Shown here piece after piece: positions 10,646 to 19,512 of a stretch of 22,976 bases of DNA. This stretch comes from Phoronis australis (Eukaryota > Phoronida > Phoronidae). The notes beneath the pieces were generated by a model, which saw only the letters and a program-made list of their open reading frames with translations, was not told the DNA's origin and searched no databases. How positions within the stretch are numbered: the stretch's first letter is position 1; every line of letters begins with the position of its first letter. Location: the NCBI GenBank assembly GCA_002633005.1, contig NMRA01000267.1:218277-241252 (forward strand), read 5' to 3'. The translations under genes and the position numbers were made by a program.

Positions 10646-10993
10646 TTGAGTGCAAACGAAGATTTTGAGCCAGACATTTCAAATTTTCATATCTGTTTAT
10701 TAAAATGTCAACGAGTTTGAATTCTAAAGTTTCAGATCATTTGGTGCAATCATGGGGCCATTAGGTGCATTTTTCTTCTGAAAGTTTGACCAATTCATTC
10801 ATCTTGTATTCTAAAGTGCTTAAAGTAAGACATCTGTAATTCTTAGCATTAACCAGGCTTACACTTATTCCCGCATCAGGGCTCATAATGCACCGGAAAG
10901 CATCAATTAGTGCAAAGGTCATCAGATTATCAACATGTAATTTCTCCCACAGTTTTAAAGAATTCATTTTTATATTGGTAAACGGGTTGTTGT

Positions 10994-11222
10994 ATATAAC
11001 TTCCCATAACAATTTCAGTAATGCGCTCGCGCAGAGTCCATTATTGTGATGCCGTGACAATAATCTTTCTAGTTCTTATTCTTAATCTTCTTCTTCTTCT
11101 TACGATCAACTTTTGACGCCTAATAACTCCGTCCAAATTGGGTGCAGGTATGTTCAATAAATTCAAGATATGATTTTAAGCAGTACACAAATTTTGATTC
11201 GTTATATAATCATATTACATAA
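10994..11222. other. spacer between array blocks, with CTT microsatellite
   Basis: Unrelated to the repeat unit. It includes a (CTT)n run at about 11086-11101 and AT-rich sequence up to the start of block 2. Confidence 0.6.
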
Positions 11223-11360
11223 TTCACCGGAAGAGGTCGTTTGGTGCAAAGGTCATATAATTCTCAAAGTGCTACTCCTTCTTCAATTTTAAAGCTATCT
11301 TTTTGATATTCGTTGCACAGATATAAGTCTAAGTTATCGAGCCATCCAATCAGATTAAAC

Positions 11361-11373
11361 AGGTCAAAGATCA
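11361..11373 (+). promoter_or_regulatory. DR1-like site, degenerate (unit 3)
   Basis: AGGTCA-A-AGATCA, one mismatch from consensus. Confidence 0.3.
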
Positions 11374-11778
11374 TGAGGTGCTAAGTTTTTGAGCTAGACA
11401 CTTCTATTTCATACATCTGATTGTAACATGCAATTCAGATCGAAATCTAAACTTTCAGGTCATTTGGTGCAACCATGGGGTCATTGGGTGCATTTTTCTT
11501 CTGAAAATTTGACCTTTTCATTCACCAAGTATTCTGGTGTGACAACTGTGGTTCTCAGCATTTAACACACTTTACACGATTTTTACAATAATTCTACCAT
11601 ACAGGCTTATAATGCACAGGAACAGGTCATTTAGTGCAAAGGTCAAATACTTTTCAAAATGCTACTCATTCTTTAGTTTTGAAGCTATCTTTTTCAAATT
11701 CGGTGCACAGGTATATTTCAACAAAGGAATTTAAAAAGTTACTTTTCTAAGAAAACGAGTCATCCAATCAGGTTAAGG

Positions 11779-11791
11779 AGGTCAACGGTCA
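11779..11791 (+). promoter_or_regulatory. DR1-like site, degenerate (unit 4)
   Basis: AGGTCA-A-CGGTCA, one mismatch from consensus. Confidence 0.3.
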
Positions 11792-12189
11792 TTAAGTGCA
11801 AACTATGATATTGAGCTAGACACTTCAATCTCACACACCTGATTGGCACCTCGAATTCAAATCGAAATTTAAACTTTTAGGTCATTTGGTGCAACCATGG
11901 GGTCACTAGGTGCATTTTTCCTCTGAAAATTTGACCTTTTCAGTCACCAAATATTTTGACATGTCAACAGTTAGACACTGAGATTCTCAGCATTAAACAC
12001 ACATTACACGGACTTTGCAATAATTTTACCGGAAGACGTCATTTGGTGCAAAGGTCATGAAATTTTCGAAATGTTACTCCGTCTTCAGTTTTAAAGCTAT
12101 CTTTTTCAAAATCGGTGCACAGTTATAAGTCAACAACGGAATTTAAAAATTACTTTCCTAGGCAGTCGATTCATCCTATCATATTAAAG

Positions 12190-12202
12190 AGGTCAAAGGT
12201 CA
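12190..12202 (+). promoter_or_regulatory. DR1 nuclear-receptor-type site (unit 5)
   Basis: Exact AGGTCA-A-AGGTCA. Confidence 0.4.
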
Positions 12203-12629
12203 TTATGTGCAAACTAAGATTTTGTGCTAGACACCTAGACACTTCAAATTCAAATATCGGACTTGTACTTGTATCTCAGTTCGAAATCCAAAGTTTCAGG
12301 TCATTTGGTGCAACCATGGGGTCATTAGGTGCATTTTGTTTCTGAAATTTGGACCAATTCATTCATCTTGTATTCTAAAGTGCTTGAAATTAGGCAACTG
12401 TGATTCTCAGCATCGAACACACTTTTTATGGACTTTGCAATAATTCTCCTAAAGAAGCCTATAATGCAACTAATAGGGCCAATTAGTGCAAAGGTCATCT
12501 AATGTTCAAATTGATATTTCACTTACATTTTTCAAGGAATTCTTTTCAATTTCAACGCACTGGTGTAAACCCACATGCCAATCAAACATCCTGCTTTAAT
12601 AAGCAATAGGCCATCCAATCATAAAAAGT

Positions 12630-12642
12630 AGGTCCAAGGTCA
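12630..12642 (+). promoter_or_regulatory. DR1-like site, degenerate (unit 6)
   Basis: AGGTCC-A-AGGTCA, one mismatch from consensus. Confidence 0.3.
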
Positions 12643-13009
12643 TTGAGTGTAAACTAAGATTTTGAGCTAGGGATTTCAAATTTACATATCTATTTAGTAA
12701 ATGCGATTACATGAGTTTGAATTCTAAAGTTTCAGGTCATTTGGTGCAACAATGGAGTCATTATATAGGTGCATTTTTCTTCTGAAATTTTGATCACTTC
12801 ATTCATCTTGTGTTCTAAAGGGCTTCAGGTAAGACATCTGTGATTCTTAGCATTTACCACACTTTTCAGCGAGTTTACATTTATTCCTTCACTGAGGCTC
12901 ATAATGCACCGGAAGAGGCTAATTAGTGCAAAGGTCGTCAAATTATCTACATGTAATTTCTCCTACAGTTTTAAAGAATTCTTTTTCATATTGGTAAACG
13001 GGTTGTTGT

Positions 13010-13311
13010 CCTTAATTTCAAATCAAACGTTGATGACATCTTACTAAGCAAAAACTACGTGTAGGCATCATGCATGACTTATTTCAAACGTCACTTTTGA
13101 ATTCATTAAATAAGAAACTTCTTATCTTATTAGAGTTGACTCTTCGGTAACCAATTTAAGTTTCCCATTTTTGTTAGAGGCGCCTTGGTTTCGGGTGACT
13201 GTAACGGAAAAAATAATTCAGTGACCCCACATTTTTTGCAGATTTGTAGTAGGCAAAGACCAAACTACAAAATACGAAAAACAATCATAAATTGAAACTG
13301 TGTCGAATTAT
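13010..13311. other. no supported gene
   Basis: AT-rich flank between the tandem array and the foldback element. No frame or repeat of note. Confidence 0.4.
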
Positions 13312-13545
13312 TTGCGTAAATTAATTCTTGTTAACAGCGTAAGTAATTCTTCGCTGCGTAAATTTATCATTTGCAGCGCAAACCTTTCAACGGCGTAAAT
13401 TCATTATTTGCGGAGTTAATCAAAGGTAATTTACTCGCGTAAATTACGCACGTAAATTAACTTTAACTTACGCCGTTAATTATTAACTTACGTTTCGCTA
13501 CAAAGAAATAATTTACGTCGTAATTTACGTGCGTAATGTACATCC
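13312..13545. mobile_element. foldback/MITE-like CGTAAATT element
   Basis: GCGTAAATT-type words occur in the forward sense in the left half (13314, 13356, 13393, 13438, 13451) and as complements (AATTTACG, TTAACTTACG) in the right half. The left arm at about 13315-13347 aligns, imperfectly, with the complement of about 13478-13517. A second inverted pair, ATTACGCACGTAAATTA, lies at about 13443-13459 and 13521-13537. The layout is that of a foldback element with no coding content. Confidence 0.55.
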
Positions 13546-14091
13546 ATTTGGCGAAACAGTTGGTTGAGGGTGGCTCTGAGAGGATGGCGGTCGCTTAAAT
13601 ATATCCACACAGAACATCAAATGGTTTAATAACACATGTTATAGTGCAAAACAATAAGCTTATTACAAATGTGAGAATTCCTAGTCCTGCCATGTTGGTG
13701 GTGATGTATATGAATAGTTACAATGGTTCAAAACAGAGTAAGACACTACTGTAATTAACAACTCAAAATAATGGTAACACAACGATGTAATAGCAACAGT
13801 AATAGTGTACCAGTGTATATAAATATTGACATTGGTTGAAATATGGCAAGAGATTGTTATGAAGATCATAAGATCATACTCTAACAGGGCTCGATGTATA
13901 ACTGACGGTAGTTAGCCAAAAACATTTATTTGCAGGGTTCAACCCTGTAACAATAAAACAACATTTGCAATAAAACATAACCAGGTTGAAACACACAGTA
14001 TTATGATTTACACACTATTGCAACAATATTTGTCCAGAGAGACACTGTATTAACAATTCATCCACATCAGTAATCAACGTTCTATGTAAAT
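13546..14091. other. no supported gene
   Basis: AT-rich. A perfect 15-bp odd palindrome, CAGGGTTCAACCCTG, lies at about 13934-13948. A 62-codon minus-strand frame (13681-13869) is not credible. Confidence 0.4.
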
Positions 14092-14150
14092 CCTAATGGT
14101 GAAGCTCCCGCACACTGAACCTCGAGAACTTTGGTTCGAATCCCGTTAAA
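14092..14150 (+). other. tRNA-like fragment (SINE head remnant)
   Basis: An exact pol III B-box, GGTTCGAATCC, lies at 14133-14143. About 40 bp upstream is TAATGGTGAAGCTCCCGCAC, which resembles the 3' part of a tRNA A-box and D-arm (consensus TRGCNNAGTGG). The 5' acceptor strand is not recognisable, so this is a degraded tRNA-derived sequence, not a functional tRNA. Confidence 0.35.
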
Positions 14151-15258
14151 CATATGTTTTACATAAACTAATTTTTAAAATATATGAATTATACTGCTAT
14201 CAGAATACAAAGTTGTTCAACATCCTACAACAATGAAATAACAACAACGATAGCATAAAATATGGTTGGCAGCTGAAATAAAGTAACAGAATAACGTTAA
14301 TACGGGATTTTAACAACAGTAACAACAACTCGAATGCCATTGCCACGGCAGTAGCAGGCTGCGTGTGCTAATAAGTTGGGACGTAACTCCTGAGGGTGAG
14401 TTTGGTTGGCAAGTACAGAAAATGTCGGGCAACGAAAGAACAAGAGCTCTCGGAGGAGCGACCCTTGGCGAAATTAACTAAAAAGACGACGATAGAGATG
14501 ATGACCAAGATGATGAAGATGATGATGATGGTGGCGATAACGAACAATATGATAACATTCACATGACGAATGTAGATGTCAGAAATCAGTAAGAAATAGG
14601 CTACTGTCTTGTTCAATAGCAGGTAAACCCACAACAGTGCAGCAAAGTCGGTCAACAAAGGACCAGCGTTTTCAGAAAATCTCGAATAATTCAAAAAGTA
14701 GTAAGCCCTAGCGTAAAATGTAAAATATCTTGTGACAGCCCATCCTGCAATTTTTAATCAAACCAGTTTCAGGTCTATGACCTTTACAAGATTTTGGGAG
14801 CTCAATTAATTTCGTAATAGTGTTTCATGTCGTACTGAGGAAGTCGACTTTTGCACTTGGAGCAACGGTATGTTAGAGCAACTTCGCTAATAAGGAGTTG
14901 AAATTCTAGTTTATCTCTGCTGTAATGTTCTTGGTAGAATAAGTCTCCTCACTACGGAGCATCAGAAAGAAACATTAATTTTGTGGTCACCGTAATAACT
15001 AAAGCAAACTGCTTCACCACCCATTCAAGTATTAAATATCAGATAGATGCCAGCATCTGTCTAATCTGATTAACCTTTGTACAAAGGTTTAGACAAAGGA
15101 TGACAGGATTTGACCTAAGGTTTGGATTTTCATAAAATCTATCGCCAGTCAATGCTTCAAATCTCCTGATGCTTACAATAATTGCCTCTCAGCGTCCAAC
15201 AACGGGCAATCATTATGATATTGAAAACATGAATTCGCAGTCCGGTATTAGGCTCTGA
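14151..15258. other. no supported gene; includes GAT microsatellite
   Basis: AT-rich, with CAACAA-type simple sequence around 14230-14335 and a GAT/GATGAA tract at about 14493-14536. On the minus strand the GAT tract gives a poly-Ile/Val frame (14368-14694) that mimics a membrane helix; I treat it as a by-product of the repeat. Nothing else is recognisable. Confidence 0.4.
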
Positions 15259-15696
15259 TTATGGTGACAGAACTTGTTGCCTTGGTGGAGAAATGAGAGA
15301 GCAGGGCTTCTGCAAAGCTGGTCCAGTGTTTCTGATGATATGTCTTTGAAACGACTGAATACCGATGGAAGGTAAACGGGAATGTACGTGTACTGGTTGA
15401 TTTTTAGCTGTGTACCTGGGTTTTATTTTTGCTTCATAACGGGGACCATATTTCCACAACATTCGATTGTGAGAGTGTATAAGGGACGCCTTTGTTACCA
15501 ATGGTTGATTTGAGCTTTGGTAAAACGCCACCACGGCAGCAAGATGACAAAAGTAGACTTCCAAACATGTCTGAGGCAGGCTATCGATTACAAAATGAGG
15601 AATACTTACACAGGGATCTGTAAACGTTATAGCGGGGCAGATAGTGGAAAAATCATGCATTTGATGATACAAGCACCAAAATTGGCATGGTGACAT
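15259..15696 (-). CDS. hypothetical ORF downstream of the GPCR (145 aa)
   Basis: An ATG at 15696 opens a 145-codon frame on the same strand as the GPCR, about 100 bp downstream of its stop. Residues about 45-70 form a hydrophobic stretch (YFCHLAAVVAFYQSSNQPLV) that loosely recalls a GPCR TM7, where (S/N)xxNPxxY is expected, but with NQP in place of NP. After about residue 80 it is basic and has no domain I recognise. A strong GTAAGT donor occurs after about codon 29 and an acceptor-like CTGCCTCAG about 35 bp later, so the frame could be two exons with a very short intron, or chance. It might be a remnant of the receptor's original C-terminal region, but the resemblance is weak. Confidence 0.22.
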   Translation of the reverse strand: MSPCQFWCLYHQMHDFSTICPAITFTDPCVSIPHFVIDSLPQTCLEVYFCHLAAVVAFYQSSNQPLVTKASLIHSHNRMLWKYGPRYEAKIKPRYTAKNQPVHVHSRLPSIGIQSFQRHIIRNTGPALQKPCSLISPPRQQVLSP

Positions 15697-15744
15697 CCTA
15701 AGGTATACTCAACAGATCTACCCGACTAGCCACCTAAAATTCCA

Positions 15745-15778
15745 AAATGGCGGCCATTTTTCAAAATGGCCGCCATTT
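15745..15778. repeat. perfect inverted repeat (AAATGGCGGCCATTTT)
   Basis: Sixteen-base arms at 15745-15760 and 15763-15778 are exact complements separated by TC. Each arm is itself nearly palindromic. AAATGGCGGCCATTT words are common in dispersed repeats of marine invertebrates. It lies only 25 bp from the GPCR stop codon. Confidence 0.8.
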
Positions 15779-15802
15779 GATGCTTGTGAGTAATGCTTTT
15801 CC

Positions 15803-16726
15803 TCATAAATCTGTCTCTGCCCAACCGATTTTCATGAACTTGTTGTCAAATTGTATGTTTTTGAATATNGCCAAAATGTCAAGAACAGAAAATCTTACAA
15901 TCGTAAACCACACGGGATCGTTGTTTGACGGGAGTCGCACGCGTGTAACTATAGCGACGGGTATGTTACACAGGATAAAGAACAAAACAAACTGCAGCAT
16001 GGCTCTCGTTATCTTGAATTGACCCTTTAGCGACTGGGAAACATCCGAAGAGTTTATTTTCTTGCGCTGTTTGTAGGCCAGAATTGCGACATAAGAGTGA
16101 AATGTTACTATTAGTGTCATTGGTATGTATACTGTCAAAATCGAATAAATGTCTCGAGCAGCTTTGCTTGAAATTATGGTTTCAAAAACGCACCTCTGAT
16201 CCGGTATGTCTGTTGACGCTGTAGCTAACAAGATAGCAGGTATCGTTAACGCAAGCAGTAAACCACCCACGACTACATTTACGTGAACGCGTCTGGTCAT
16301 CAGGACGTTGTGCCGCAGCGGGAATTTGATGAAGATGAACCGGTCTACTGCCAGCGCTGTTAGCATATAGTTCGTGGCTGTGACTGCATATAGTGTAGGA
16401 AACATCATTATTTTGCAGGCGGTTGGACTTAAAATGTCCTCGACTGGTAGTGACCGCCAATGAAGAGGCACAATGTAACTTCTGAATGCGCTAAGAGCTA
16501 TTGAAAAAGCAAGCAGGAAGTCCGTTTGTGCCAAAGCAACCAAAAAGATACTGATGTTTTCTGCTCGAACCTCATGATCGGTAAAAAACATCCAACCAAC
16601 GAGAGCGTTTCCTATACACGTTACTGCCGCAATGACCATGTCAATGACAGAAAACACATAAAACACACTTTTCGGAATGTCATTTGCGAGATACCAGGGT
16701 AAGACAGTGTTGTTGAGCGATTCCAT
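15803..16726 (-). CDS. class A (rhodopsin-like) GPCR, intronless, divergent TM7
   Basis: A 307-residue seven-helix receptor expected in the plasma membrane, coupling an unknown ligand to G proteins. The first ATG is at 16726 and is followed by an N-glycosylation site (Asn5-Asn-Thr). Landmarks: TM1 about 22-48 with Gly39-Asn40; TM2 57-83 with Leu-Val-Ala-Leu-Ala and Asp69; TM3 from Cys104 to Asp128-Arg-Phe (the DRY position); TM4 about 147-169 without the usual Trp; Cys179 in the second extracellular loop for the disulfide with Cys104; TM5 with Pro202; TM6 with Cys253-Asn-Ile-Pro256, Asn replacing the toggle-switch Trp; TM7 from about 272. TM7 lacks NPxxY: Asp294-Asn295-Lys-Phe-Met stands there, and the protein ends 12 residues after Asn295, without a normal helix 8 and tail. 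The single N (15869) falls in a GCN codon, so residue 286 is alanine. It is an orphan, perhaps truncated or a young pseudogene. Confidence 0.85.
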   Translation of the reverse strand: MESLNNTVLPWYLANDIPKSVFYVFSVIDMVIAAVTCIGNALVGWMFFTDHEVRAENISIFLVALAQTDFLLAFSIALSAFRSYIVPLHWRSLPVEDILSPTACKIMMFPTLYAVTATNYMLTALAVDRFIFIKFPLRHNVLMTRRVHVNVVVGGLLLALTIPAILLATASTDIPDQRCVFETIISSKAARDIYSILTVYIPMTLIVTFHSYVAILAYKQRKKINSSDVSQSLKGQFKITRAMLQFVLFFILCNIPVAIVTRVRLPSNNDPVWFTIVRFSVLDILXIFKNIQFDNKFMKIGWAETDL

Positions 16727-16855
16727 CGAGTAAGTCGGACCGTCGATGTTCTCCACAAAACTTGTTTCGTAAAGATGATCTTTGAAGCGAAAGATATCAC
16801 ACTTGCTTTTATGGACACCAAACGATATACAACTGAAAGTCGTGATGGCACACAC

Positions 16856-16863
16856 ATTATATA
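16856..16863 (-). promoter_or_regulatory. TATA box TATATAAT of the GPCR gene
   Basis: TATATAAT on the minus strand, 130 bp upstream of the ATG at 16726. A start site about 30 bp downstream would give a leader of roughly 100 nt. The position is reasonable, but the motif is common in AT-rich DNA. Confidence 0.35.
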
Positions 16864-16869
16864 CTTCCG

Positions 16870-17504
16870 AAAATTAGCGTCATATTTGTAACGCTGCTGT
16901 ATAATTGCTCACATGACGAGGCGGTTAGTGCAATCAGAGACAGTAAAGAAGGAGACAAATATAGCGAAATCTCATTGGACCATTGGACGGCCACTGGCTT
17001 TTTTCGCTTTCCCACTGATTCAAATAGACAATATTTACGACTGAAACAAATGACGCCGTTGCGTGAAACTGTTGCCAGTCAACCAGTGATAGGCTGGGTG
17101 ATTTGAACTTAATATCTTTACTGTTCCTTGCATTTGATCCCTCATATAGAAAATTATTTACTGATTAGTTTATTCTATGCCCACTGATGCTTCTAACTAC
17201 TTTCTTTCATTTCTTTCTGCTTCTTAATACATTCAGACCTATATTCACTATAGTTATTTATTTATTTACTAATTTTGTTATTGCTATATTATCAGATATT
17301 TGTTTTTATCTATACTTTATTATTCATTTATTTTTATTGATTTACTGTTTTTTATTTATTTACTGTTTATTATTTGTTCGTATTTTTTTATTCAAATTAT
17401 TTCTTGTGATCCCATACAGTCAACATCCTCACTGTTGCTGGTCTATAATCTATATTATACGCTAGTAATGAACACCCTTAAAAAACATATGGTTTAAGGT
17501 GCAG
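16870..17504. other. GPCR upstream region and T-rich tract
   Basis: 16870-17160 is unremarkable. 17160-17400 is T-rich with TTTATTTATTTAC-type repeats, whose frames read as Phe/Leu/Ile strings and are not genes. Confidence 0.5.
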
Positions 17505-17634
17505 TTGTGGGTGCATTGTGTTGCTCCTGTTTACAAATCATTGACAAGCACTGATTATTTTGTATACGCAGTTTAAGCTCACTTATGTTATTATAATTTG
17601 GACACTATATTGCAGCATTTTTCTGCACCCACAA
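17505..17634. repeat. inverted repeat pair TTGTGGGTGCA / TGCACCCACAA
   Basis: Perfect 11-bp arms at 17505-17515 and 17624-17634 with about 108 bp between. The size fits a MITE or hairpin, but the arms are short and no target duplication is visible. Confidence 0.4.
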
Positions 17635-18663
17635 TATTTTCCTTGTCTGACAATTATTTTTCAAAGCGACTGGACAGATTCTGGTGAAATTCATTTTAGT
17701 TAAATTTATGGCTGGGATACGCCAGCACCACTTCATTTTTGGACGAATTTAAGTGCTGTGTTATCCCGTTTTCAACAATATAGAGCTTGTTCAAAATTAT
17801 TGTCAAAAATGGCTTAGCAGTGTTTAACGAAACACGACACAGAGATGTATGGCGAAGATGCTTCATTTTTGTTTAATTTTGACTGCAGTTCGAGGTGCAC
17901 ATTTAATTATTATCATGGTATGGACTTCAGTGCATAATAAATATTAATTGTATGTTTGGTAACCTGATTGATAATTTGCCATAGGAAGTGTTGAAGGAAG
18001 TGGTCTTTTAAAGGCGTACTGAGCCCTACATCGGTGGGAAACCCAGTTACACTCAGTGACGATATCGCTTCTTTAGATATTTGTTTTGACATGGGTCTTA
18101 AAGCATCAAGTCACGCAATAAGGCGTCCTTGTGTTATTTACTTTGAAGTTGGCCATTTTTACCTGCCAACGTAGGGTGAATATGCCTTTAACTAACTCCT
18201 GAATGTGAATGGTTTACGAGAGCTGGAATGCATCGTAAAAAGCAACCCTAAATGGACTGTGTATTCAACATGCATCTTGGTTGTTTTATGGGGACATAAA
18301 AGGGAGGTTTACAGGACTGCTAGCAGGAATTCCATCTCTTACCCCCTACCCCTGTTGCCCCCAGTTTCATTTACCACAACCCACCCCAATTCGATACCCA
18401 TTTCAGATATCATCAGGCACGGATGCTGAAGGTTCAGTACCCGGTTGCATGAAACAGTCCCAAATGGAGACTCCAGTATGTTCCCCAAAGAACTGCGTAT
18501 TCGTGGGTTTTGTACGTTGAATCCTCAAAATTATTGAAAACTACGTCTCTGAATATTAATATATAGAGGAGCTCGTAATAAAGATAAAATGATAGAAAAG
18601 TATAACAGCTATGAGTAAAGAACGAAACAAATACGCAAAAGATTTAGGCAACTCAGTTGAGCA
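17635..18663. other. no supported gene
   Basis: AT-rich to about 18000, then mixed. Frames at 18205-18429 and 18281-18520 (74-79 codons) are Pro/Thr-rich from a C-rich stretch and carry no recognisable domain. Confidence 0.4.
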
Positions 18664-18816
18664 CAGGCGGATCCAGGGGGTCAAAGGGATCCGGACCCCA
18701 ATTTCCCTTGATTTTAGTGATACCAAATCTAGAATCTTCAAATTGTTGACTAGGAACACCCTTCGTTAAAAAATCTTCGATCAAACCCTTTTTAAAAAAT
18801 CCTGGATCTGCCCCTG
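18664..18816. mobile_element. hAT-like MITE, about 153 bp
   Basis: The left end is CAGGCGGATCCAGG and the right end, read on the other strand, is CAGGGGCAGATCCAGG, i.e. imperfect terminal inverted repeats of about 16 bp with two bases missing on the left. The interior is non-coding. The adjacent 8-mers (GTTGAGCA and TTGGGTCG) are not a clear duplication, so the insertion is old or the ends are slightly misplaced. Related to the solo end at 9258. Confidence 0.6.
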
Positions 18817-19512
18817 TTGGGTCGCTCTTTGGAAATGTGTCATGTAACTGGGCACAGACCTTCCTACTTGAATGTAGAATGTCGTAAGGTGTGAATTTTC
18901 GAAACAAACATCTGGACCCGTGTTTGGATGGCGTAAGAGGGCAGTTTTTGGACATTGGCGTAGGAAACATTTTATGGTTGAGGGGAGGAGGGTCTGTTAC
19001 TTTTTCAATTTTATTTCAAAACAAATTTTGTCTGTTGAAATTTTTGATAATTAATTGTTAATTAATTGATATTAACACATGGAATATTGGGGGACAGAAA
19101 GCTATTTCTGCCCCCAACGTTTTAGTTGAGAGGCGCCCCACTCCCCGTTTTTGCTTCTACCTCTTCTTCAGTAGATCTATCTAAAGTTATCACTTCTCTG
19201 ACACCCCTGGACAAAATGCTCCAGGTTCTGTATCTTCCCACCCTCCAATCACCTACTTTCACCTGCTCATCTCTGATTAGTGAATCATCATCTTGCTTAT
19301 GATGTATTTCTTGTAATCTATATTACCTTTGCTGCCCAAATTGTTTCTTGATTTACTAAATTCAGCCACCGTAGTCGACGCCTCGCGTACTTCGTCGTCG
19401 TACACAAACCCGCTAGGTGTCGCCACGGTTCATGACACAATAATGGCAGCGGCCAAAGTGAATAGTCTTATTAACGTCCTTATGGAATTGTGACGCAATT
19501 TCAAGAAAGCTA
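18817..19512. other. no supported gene
   Basis: Includes an AT-rich stretch (19025-19080), then a CpG-richer segment at 19370-19450 ending with ATGGCAGCGGCCAAAGTGAA (19444), which opens only 16 codons before TGA. This could be the start of a first exon with a GTGAAT donor, but evidence is thin. Confidence 0.35.

Larger units (their letters stand above)
10035..10993 (+). repeat. tandem array block 1 (unit A, unit B, partial unit)
   Basis: Two full copies of a roughly 430-bp unit plus about 100 bp of a third. Each unit opens with CACCGGA then GGTCA..GGTGCAAAGGTCA, carries a DR1-type AGGTCAAAGGTCA after the first third, and later has GGTCATTTGGTGCAACCATG followed by GGTCATTAGGTGCATTTTTC. The block ends with ATTGGTAAACGGGTTGTTGT, exactly as block 2 does. 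No coding capacity. The copies differ by many substitutions, so the array is not recent. Confidence 0.9.
11223..13009 (+). repeat. tandem array block 2 (units A, A, A, B, partial unit)
   Basis: Four full copies of the same unit plus a partial one. The first three resemble unit 1 of block 1 (with GTGCACAG and GATTGGCAC features). The fourth resembles unit 2 (CACATGCCAATCAAA, AATAAGCAATAGG, GAGTTTGAATTCTAAAGTTT). The last 100 bp, ending ATTGGTAAACGGGTTGTTGT, matches the end of block 1. Start and end boundaries coincide with block 1, so the two blocks look like one element duplicated, with internal gain or loss of A units. Confidence 0.9.

Noticed and set aside
10292-11060. Minus-strand frames of 69 and 99 codons with similar residues (MTFALID...)
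   Set aside because: The similarity only mirrors the tandem DNA repeat. Stops in the other copies show no protein is preserved.
14368-14694. 108-codon minus-strand frame with a strong hydrophobic segment
   Set aside because: The Ile/Val run comes from the GAT microsatellite read on the other strand.
16727-16855. N-terminal extension of the GPCR frame to 16855
   Set aside because: It would begin at GTG and is cysteine-rich without signal features. The first ATG at 16726 gives a typical short GPCR N-terminus with a glycosylation site.
17187-17497. Phe/Leu/Ile-rich plus-strand frames resembling membrane proteins
   Set aside because: Produced by TTTATTTATT-type T-rich simple sequence.
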